From DATDAW01 sp036525185 (GTDB taxonomy: Bacteria > Verrucomicrobiota > Verrucomicrobiia > Chthoniobacterales > DASVRZ01), in the NCBI GenBank assembly GCA_036525185.1, contig DATDAW010000045.1, forward strand, positions 1 to 14,416: a DNA stretch of 14,416 nucleotides. The letters run 5' to 3'. Shown piece by piece: positions 1-9,300 of this stretch; position 1 is the stretch's first letter, and each line of letters begins with the position of its first letter. A program made the position numbers and the translations under genes. The notes beneath the pieces are model-generated. The model was not told the DNA's origin, did not search any database, and worked only from the letters and a program-made list of their open reading frames with translations.

Positions 1-360
1 TCCTTTACGGTCCAAGATCAACCGTTCGCCGGAAGTTCGGTAATATCCATTCTTAGTGGCACCATAAGTGATCCACCCTGTCGTCGTCTCGCCGGAGGCG
101 ATCACGGTGCCGGTGGTGTCCGTAATGAACTCCTTTGTATCAAACTTATGGCCCTCCTTCCAATAATTCTGCGTTTGATTAAATCCCACGCCAACTTGCG
201 CATCCGGTACCGGAGAACGGTCTTCATGAATCGCCTTGATTGTCAGCTTTGCAGGGCCAGCGGAATGCGGTAGCAGCGCATTGCGTTGCTGGCCTTGAGC
301 GGTTACATCCAAATAACAGGCGAGAAGAATCAGCACGCATATCGAATGGTTTGGTTTCAT
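1..360 (-). CDS. Secreted protein with carboxypeptidase-regulatory-like domain (N-terminal 120 codons only)
   Basis: The reading frame opens with ATG at 360-358 and stays open for 120 codons to the window edge, so the 3' part is missing. The first 21 residues form an export signal: Lys2, a hydrophobic stretch (VLILLA), then either a signal peptidase I site (VTA before Gln22) or a weak lipobox (LLAC at 12-15). The mature part contains KLTIKAIHEDRSPVPDAQV, then a TDTTG turn and WITYGATKNGYY. This is the usual beta-sandwich pattern of carboxypeptidase-regulatory-like or Cna-B-like domains (a V..G.PV.gA.V core, then a D..G turn, then a Y.v..GY strand). The ATG overlaps the TGA of the giant upstream gene as ATGA, and there is no clear Shine-Dalgarno in front of it, which points to translational coupling. 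The export signal and domain pattern are seen directly. The role is unknown, because the rest of the protein lies outside the window. Confidence 0.82.
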   Translation of the reverse strand, partial: MKPNHSICVLILLACYLDVTAQGQQRNALLPHSAGPAKLTIKAIHEDRSPVPDAQVGVGFNQTQNYWKEGHKFDTKEFITDTTGTVIASGETTTGWITYGATKNGYYRTSGERLILDRKG

Positions 361-3300
361 TGTCGGAGATCGGCTTCACTTATGAAGCGTTCGTAGACTT
401 TCTGAGTAAAATAGAAAGCGACTTCACGAAAGTCGCTATGACGCCAGCTTTCGTCTTGCTGAGCCAATCGTTGTTGAGGCCATCTGGTTTTCAAGGTCAT
501 CATGTCAACATTGCGATCTTGGAACAGGTCTAGAGCATTCGCCCCAGTTGCGAATGATAGGGCTGGCAAGCCTTCAGCTAGCAACTGGGAACGGATGAAG
601 TGGTCACTGGCTACCGCGCTACCCTGGATGTCGTCGTATAGCCGGCTTTCGGAGAATCGCTTGAAAAAAGATGCGACACGCAATTGGGTGTCGGTTAGCT
701 CATCGGCTTGGGTTGGGGTTCGCCGAGTTTTGGTGGGCGTGCCGGTCCGTTTGTCATAACCATTGACATCCCAGCCCATGTTGAATCCCCATCCGCCGTA
801 ACTGTCCCAAGTGGCGAGCGCAATCAAGGCGCTCCCCTTTTCCATTTCCTGCTTCGACCAAGCTAAAGTGCCTTGATTTGAGTCGATTGAAGGCATTTGT
901 CCGTTCTGATTGTTCTGCAATACGTCTTCGGTGCTTGAGTAAAAATTGATGGCGTTAGCAATCCCTCCGAATCGGCCTCGCCATGTAAGCGTGTTGCGCC
1001 CGTCAGTCGACTCAAACAGCCTGTACCATTCGGTGCTCCATAATCGCGTGCTGTACGCATGCCAGGCGGGATTTCGCATGTGACTCCGCATAAATTCGTC
1101 GTTTTCCAGGCTTGCATCGTATGCTTCCAGAGCCACGGCCGCATCGATCATAAGGTATTTATTGGTGCTCATCGAGTGATCCTTGATTGCACTGCTAGCG
1201 ACCATGTTTCCCAAGCTGTGGGCGGCGACATACTTTTCTCCAGATAAGCCATTGACCATTGTTGCGAGATGTGGGGCGGTTAGGAAGGCATTGATGACAT
1301 TTTCGTAATAGTCCAGTGTGGATCCTCCAGCGATGGGTATCCAATCCGACAATTTACCCTCATCGCCGCGCCAGGCGACAGCGACGTATTTGGCTTTGGA
1401 TCCCAACTGATGCAGCCGCTTGAATATCTCGGCGTTCCAGCCGCGAACCTGCTGCTCGCGTACACTGTAACCATGCAAAAAAACGAAGTTTTTGCCGTTG
1501 GTCAATTCGTCAGGATAGTTTTCCGGTTCTGATAGACTGGTTGCTCGCCACACGTTTCCTCCCACGCCCTGCACGCCCCGCAGATTTACCCAACGATACA
1601 TTTTCTCGACGCCGCGGACTCTGATGAAGAACTTTAGTTCGATCAACTTCTCGCCGTTTTTAGTGACTTCCAGTACAAGAGGCTTGTCTGTTTCTTTGCT
1701 GGCTTCGAACAGCAGGATCCCTTTGCCGCCGTCACTGATCTTTCCAAGAAACGACGGATCTAGCACGACTCCAGCGCTATTGACCTTGGTTATGGTGGCG
1801 TCTTTTGCCGGCTGCGAGAAATTAGGACCATATCCGGCGACCGCATCGTCCACACAGAAGTCGTCCGCCTGTTGCGGCGTGAGGTCGGTATAAACAAACC
1901 CGAAGCCATTATCCTCGTGTTTCAATTTGTATTGTGTCGACGAGCCTGGTGGAAGCGCTTTAAGCAGCGGTTTGAGGTCGAGGAATAGTGGGAAGAAGTC
2001 CACAAGATCACAGCGTCCATTGACCACGGGATCGCTGTAGTTTCTACCGCGCCCGAAGGGCCCAACGTTTCCTGATAAGGCACCAGGAACATCGCTATCG
2101 CCGCGAGCGATGTCGCCATCATCCTCATCGTCGTTGATCCACCATCTCCAAGGGGTCCGTTCAGTGACCTTTCCGCGGTCTTTGGTGCCAGTCAGGTCAA
2201 TGGATTCGTTACGGTCGAAGTTGGGAATTATTTCAGCTGGAAATAGTTCGACGCTGTCCGCGCAGCCTGAAGTGGAAACGGTCAACTGGCCGCCGGTGAA
2301 GGACTCGGTGGCTTCGACGTAGATGGTGGCTTGGCCCTTGCTCAGGTCGTGAAGCCGCGCGCTGCTGTCTTTCAGATCTACGATCAGGTCCTCAGATTCC
2401 AGAATTTGGCCGCTTTCGTCGTGGGCCTGGACGTCGGAGGGCAGTGTGATGGTCACGGTTCCCTCGAAACGCACTTCCTTCGGCAATTCGATCTCCACTT
2501 TCATCACGTCATTGTCGTTCGGGCCAATTTGATCGTCGGCACTATCCACTTCCTCCCGCTCTTCTTCCATGTCCACGTTGGGGTTGAGCACAGCGAAGTA
2601 AGGCGTTTCCACGTCTTCAGGGCGTTTGATCTCGGTTCCAGGAGCGCTCCGGGTACCTATGCGGTGCACTTTCAGTGTTGGCCGGGCGCAGGTGTAGATT
2701 GCCAAGGAACTCGAGTAATATGTCGCTGGATCATTTTCTCCCGGCTTCGGCGGGGGATCGTCATCATCAGATTCAGGCGGTGGTGAACCCGGACGATTGT
2801 AGACCCGTAGTGAGCCGCTACCCCAACCCCAACCACCCCAACCGCCCCAACCACCGCCACCACCAGTACCGCTACCTCCTCCTCCTCCTCCGTTTCCCCC
2901 GCCACTGTCATCTCCGCAATTTGTCACGATCTCTTTATAGATTCGACGGACCGTTACGGTTACCAACCCCTCTTCCGTGCGCTCCAGTCGGTTCAGAAAT
3001 CCTCCGATGGAAATCGGGGGAGCGGGCGCAAAAACCGTCTCGGGCAATTGCCCAATGTGCGTGCTTACGCGCACTCCGGGAAGCGGCGCCCCGGTGGCTG
3101 AATACGTTTCCTTGATCTGTTCGCCTTCCGGCGAAGTGCCACTTAGTTCGACCTGATCTTGCACCAAAACTTTCGAACCGCTTTCCCAAGACGCCAGCCA
3201 TGCCTCCGCTCCTGACTCATATTTTACCTCGACGGTGTTCGACCCAAAACCGAACTCATTCGCCGTGCAGGATCCGCCGTCCGCGTCTCTTTCCGGTTTT

Positions 3301-6300
3301 TTCGCAATCGGTGACGGCCCCAATGCCCGGACCACCCGGTCAACCGACCCACCTGGTGCATTGAGATCGAGCCGATAGAGCCTTTGCGTCATGGCTGTTG
3401 GAGGTGTGCCCCTCATTACCCAATCGAAATCATTGAGATTTGGATCGTAGGTGTGAGCATTGTTCGGGTCTGTGCCGTAGTAAATGGTTTCCAGGTAATC
3501 GCTCAAGCCATCTCCGTCGGTGTCCAAATCCAAATCGGTGCGCTCGTCAAAATTGGGATTGGTGCCGTTTTCGTATTCCTCGAGATTGGTGTACAGATCG
3601 TCGTCTGCGTTCGCCAGCGCGTCTGAATCGTCGTTCGGGTCAAATCCGTGTTCCACTTCCCAGCCATCAGGAAGACCATCTCCATCGGTGTCGGGTTCCT
3701 TTGGATCCGTGCCAAAGACATCGACTTCCTCGCCGTCCCATAGGCCGTCGTTATCCGTATCGGCGTTGGTCGGATTGGTCCCAAAATGAATCTCTCTGTC
3801 GTCATCTAGATCGTCGCCGTCGGCATCTTTAAGCCGCGGTGAAGTGTGATGGACAGAAACCTCGTCCAAATCACTGAGATGATCTCCATCGGAATCCACC
3901 GCTCTCGGATCACTGCCGGAAAGGTATTCCTCAAGGTTGTTGAGCCCGTCGGCATCCCAATCCTGGTTGGCTTCCCAAGTAGGGCTCGACGGATTCGCGA
4001 GAAGGCTTACTTCGCTTTCCGTCAACGGGAGCCCGTAGAGTCGCAGGTCGTCTATGCTAAAGGCCGCGCTCCGGCTCGGGTTACTTCGGACGGCGCCTAC
4101 TTGCAGAATGGCTGGCACGTCATCCAGATTTCCCGCAGGAAAGGCCTCCGAATTGGAAGGATCGCCGTCGAGGAAAATCCGGGAATCGCCCGTAGCAGGG
4201 TTGAAAGTAGCCGCAACATGGACCCAACGGTCGATGGCCAAAGGAGACGAAGAAACAAGCGTGCGCCAATTTCCATTCACTTTGATGCCGAACACCAGTT
4301 TTCGATCCGGCCGTAGGCTCACATAGTAGACGCCCAATTTTTGCACCAGGTCGGCAGTTACGATCTCCTGCGGGTTATCGGCGACTTTCACATTAAACGA
4401 GATGCTCAGGCCGTTGGTGGCAACGAGCCCCGGCCAGGCGCGTACACGGAAATAGCGGGGTTCCGGTTGAAAGGCAGGCTGCGGGTCGAAACGGATTCCA
4501 GAAAAACGTACCGCGGCATTCTCTTCAGCGACAGACCCTCGGAGCAGACCGTCATTCATGCCCTGTGCCGCGTCGTAAACGTAACGACTGGAGCCGTCGT
4601 CGAAGCGCCACCAGCCTAAAATTCCATTCAACAGACTGCGGGGATCGGTCCCGTAGAGTCGCTCCCATTCATCGCTCAATCCGTCGTCGTCGCTGTCGAA
4701 GTCGTTAATACGTGTTCCGAGGAGGACCTCGGCTCTATTCTTCAAGCCTTCGCCATCTCGGTCGCCATTGGCATCCGGGCTCGTCGGAAAAATGCCAGTA
4801 CCTGCTTCCTCTCCGTCGTTCACCGTATCCTGGTCACTGTCGATGGAAGTCAGGCTGGTCCCCAAGCGGCTTTCCGCCAAATTGGTTAGACGATCACCGT
4901 CATCATTCGAACCAGAATCACGAGCCTGCTCCACGTTGATTAGGCCGTTACGATGGGTGCTGAATTCCGCCGCGTCGTCGCTGCTGATCGGGTTCAAACC
5001 TTCGTTGGCCTCATAAAGATCATTGAGTACGTCCGCGTCGGTATCGGGGTTAAAAGGGCTGGTGCCCATCTGGTATTCGCCCAGATTGAGCAATCCTTCT
5101 CCGTCGGGATCGTCGTCGGCGTCACCTCGGTCGTTTAGATCGAACCCGTATTGAAACTCCCACAAATCATCCATCCCATCTCCGTCCGAATCCTGCGACA
5201 AAGGGTTGGAACGTAAAACAGTAACTTCCGCCCAATCGGAAAGCGTATCGCCATCGGTATCCCTTTTATCAGGACTGGTGCCGAGACTGGCTTCGGTCGG
5301 ATCGTCCAGTCCATCAAGGTCAGAATCCACGTGGCCGTTGACCGTAAATTGCCAAATCAAATCTCCGGCTTCATCCAGATGATTTTCTTCGAACTCACCC
5401 TGCAACGGGGAGTTTCCAGCAAATGAGGTCCAATCCAACAATGCAGCACCCTCGGAAGGCCGAAATTGAACCGCGTATTCTCGTTTTCCCACACCGGCGA
5501 TTGCACGGAGTTTAAAGGTTGCGGTGGCGCCCCGCTGCAAAACAACGGGTGCTTCTGCAAACTCCGGCGTGCCGCCCGACATCCTATTGAATACCAACCC
5601 CTCTCCATTGTACCGAAGCAACCAACTGTCATCTTCGATATCGCCGCCATCCTTTACACCCGCTAAAACGGTGATGGAATTCGTAACGACGGGATTGATC
5701 CATCCGTCCGGGATGCCGTCATCGTTCGAGTCCGGATCATTTGGCTGCAATCCGTGTGTAAACTCGTAAATGTTCGTGAGATGATCCCCGTCAGGGTCGT
5801 CGAGGCCTGAATAGTTGAGGCTGCCAAAATGTTCGATTTCCCATTGATCATTCAATCCATCGTGATCGCGATCAGTTACCCCTCGGGTATAGGAATGAAT
5901 GTATTCCGCGATTTCCGCTTGCGGCCAGGCCCGGTCGTAAATCCTGACATCATCGATGGCGCCTTTGAAATATTGAGGTGCGGCTACCGTCCCCGGATCA
6001 TTGGGAATTTGCACGGCATGACGTCCAATGGTTAAAGGATAGGCGTTTGAGGAAAGGGGGCTGAATACCTGTGGATCCTTAAGAACCCTTCCTCTATTTA
6101 CGTAGATTTGAGCCTCCACCAGATTCCCGTCGACGTAGAGCCGTGGTAAAAATTGCTGGGGATCCGTCGTTCGCGCGAGCGTTGCAGCGACGTGATGGTA
6201 ACCCTTCGTTAGGTCAACGTTCTGGGCAATCAACTGTTCACCGGCTTGACCACAAAACGTCAGCCTTTTGATGGCTGGATTGTATTCGAGTTCGTAGCCT

Positions 6301-9300
6301 CCTGCGTTGCCGAATGCCCGCTTGGAAATGACGCGCATGTAGGCACCAGGATTACCTGTGCTGATGGGGCTTACCCAGGCTGCTAGTGTGATCTCTCCAG
6401 TGATATCAAATACGCTGGAGGTTAGAGCTTCGAGATACCCGGAGCTGCCGTCGAGGGTCAATCCTCGCGAAATCCAGCCCGCGCCACGCGTCGCGCTCCC
6501 GATGATGGTGGCGTGGACCAACGCGGGCGAACTGTTGTATGCGGTTGAGCCGTCTACTTCGTCAAAGCGGTAGTTTCCGACCGGCACTCTTCGCAGGGAA
6601 CTTAAACAATCCACAGGAACAACTTCCCGTGCGCCGCCCTCCAATTGCCATGCGACTTCTGCATGATCGAAGCCGTATTCCTGTTTGGAGACCACTTCAA
6701 AATAGTACAACTCTCCAGCTTCCAGCGGCACAACGTTCGAATTCTGTTCCGGAAAGGTATCAAAGGCCAGGGGTTCCGTGGGAGCGGACGTTTCTATCAG
6801 ATACGTAAGGCGCCCGGGATCTGCATTCGAACTGATGCCGAAAGCCACCTGATCGTCGCCCGAAACCCAAAAGCGATAGTTTCCGGAAACGGCGGGCTTG
6901 ACATAGCCTGCCATGCGCGCGCCGTAGTTTGCGCCTTGATAGATCGGCATTTCAAGGGAATGGACATAGCGCGCGTTATCCGGTCTGTAGGGAAATGATT
7001 GAATGGCATTTAACGCTGTAAGGAAGGCGCCTGGCACGTTCGACCATTGTTCCCACTTAATAAATCCGTCCATCGCGACGCCGTCTTCCCGCCCATCGCT
7101 GTCGGTATCTTTCGCGGCTGGATTCAGATGGTTCCAAAATTCGTCGCTATTCGTGACGGCATCACTATCAAAATCACCTTCAGGTAACTGATCAAGCGTG
7201 CCGAAGAAGCTCATTTCCCAATCATCGGGTAAAGAATCTCCGTCAACATCCAGAACTGGCACTGTGGAAACTTCGTTGGAATAGCCGCTGATTCCGCCGG
7301 CATTCAACGCTTGAACAACATAGTAATACTTGGTGCCGTTGGTTAATCCGGTGTCGGTGAGACTTGTTGCGACCGTTTCGTTGCCCTCAAAGTCTTGAAA
7401 ATCGCCTCCGTTCACCCTACGCAAGACTTTGTAACTGCTCGCCTCGGTAATCCCTGACCACGAAAGCGTCACGCTACGGTCGCCCGGAACGGCCGACACT
7501 CCCGTGGGCGCCGCCAGCAGAGTGAACTCGGTGAACAAGACGGACGTCGCGGCCCCTGCAGTCGCGACGATCGTACTCGTGGCGGGGGCGTTGCCGGGGG
7601 TTTTGAACCAGACTTGAGCGACTCCTTCGCTATCAGTGCGTACAGTTAACAGTTCGCCAATCGACGTGCCGGACAAATCCAGAACTTGACCTCCTCCCTG
7701 GATGGGACCGAAAGTGACTGGCGCGTTCGAAAGACTAATGCCCTCATGGAGGACACGAACTTTTAATGCGAGGGGAAGAGCTCTCTCCTGCGGTCCAATC
7801 TGGTTGTTGCCTTCAGTAATAGATATTTCCGGCGTCACGCCGTTGTAGTAATCCGCGGGATCACTCTGCGTTTGGTGTTCAAGAATGTTTTCGTGGCTGT
7901 CGCCGTCAAAGTCATCAGTGCCCTGCTGTTGTAGATCGCCAAAATAATAGTATTCCCAAGCGTCATCCAATCCATCGCGGTCGCCGTCGAATTGATAGTA
8001 TTGTGCGTGATTGATGTCACCGCTGATCCCGTTAAAACATCCCTTGACGACTACGGGACCGGCAACTGTGCTGGCGCTTGCGTAGATTTCAACCCCGTTG
8101 AGCAGGTAGCGGATGGCTCCTGCGGTCCGGACAATCTTTAGAGTATCTGAAGGGCTGAAGGGATGCGCCGGGGAGGTGGCATGTTCATAGGCAATATTGC
8201 CGCCCTCCCGCACTTCTAAGACTCCGTCGCTGGCGCGATAACGGATGGCATGTGTCAGGTCCGTCAGCGAAAACCCGGTGCGGTTTTTCGATAAGCCCAC
8301 GGTGACATCTGCGTTGGCTTGTTCGAGGCGCCATTGCACAAAACCGTCCCCGGCCATGACTTTGCTGCTGTTGGCTCCGCAAGCCGCTGAAGGTGGAATA
8401 TTAGACGGTTGAAGCCGCGATCCTTGATTGGGCGTGGGATACGTGCCCTCGGCGTTGGTTTCATCAATCCAGATAATGTCCTCGAGGGGGGAGGGAGCGT
8501 AGTATTCAACGGAGTTCACTGACGCATGCTTATCGTAAAAAGAAGTGTCGATCCAAAGCGGGTCGGTGCTGCGCACCGCTGAGGCATACGGTAAAAGGAA
8601 GCCGTTTCTATAGAAATAAAATTGATCGCCGACGCGTTCGATTTTCAAGACATCCGAAGTCGCGTATATCCCCACGCTGTACCTGGCTGTGCCATACTCG
8701 GTGATGTACAGCTGGATATTGCTTCCCGTATACTGCCCGAAGAATCCGACCGCGATTTGGAAAGGTGTGTTGCCCGAGTCGGTCGCGCCGAGCCCAAGGC
8801 CGCCGGATTTGTTGGTCAGGCCCATCTTGAATTCCACGAAGCCATTCCCTGTAATTTGTGCTTCCCCGACGCCACCCGCGTTCCAGGACGCGTCACCCGT
8901 CGACTTGGTAAGAGAACTTCCGCTTCCAGGAGTCGGAAACGTGGCAGACGTGTTGGTAAGATCGCGCCAAACTACGTCGCTTTTGACCCCGTCGAACCGG
9001 GCAGAGGCAACCACGCCTCCAGAAGTGCGAAATGCCGTGTCCACCAGAAGGCTTTCCGTCGCCGCAGAAGGGCTGAGGTTTGTCATGCCGATTTTCTGGT
9101 CGTTTTTTAAATAAACAATTGTGCTCCCTAGGCGTTGAATGCGCAGGGTATCCGAGATATTCCAGGCCGATGCGCTGCCTTTTGGGATGCCGTTTTCGTA
9201 GATTTGAATTGAGCTGGTTCCATTCGTGCAGATCGCGTATTCCAAGCCGTTGAGAGTATGATCGGTATTCGCACGCGTCAGACCGACTGCCATTTGCTTT

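Noticed and set aside
2331..2786. 151-codon plus-strand frame
   Set aside because: It is antisense to the giant gene, with no motif or ribosome binding site; treated as chance.
3459..5330. Imperfect direct DNA repeats resembling a repeat array or CRISPR
   Set aside because: They are the codons of aspartate-rich calcium loops in one open frame. Spacing and sequence vary with the protein, and there are no constant repeats with unique spacers.
8622..9110. 162-codon plus-strand frame and an overlapping 141-codon frame
   Set aside because: Both are antisense to the repeat region of the giant gene and have no domain or signal; they are composition shadows.
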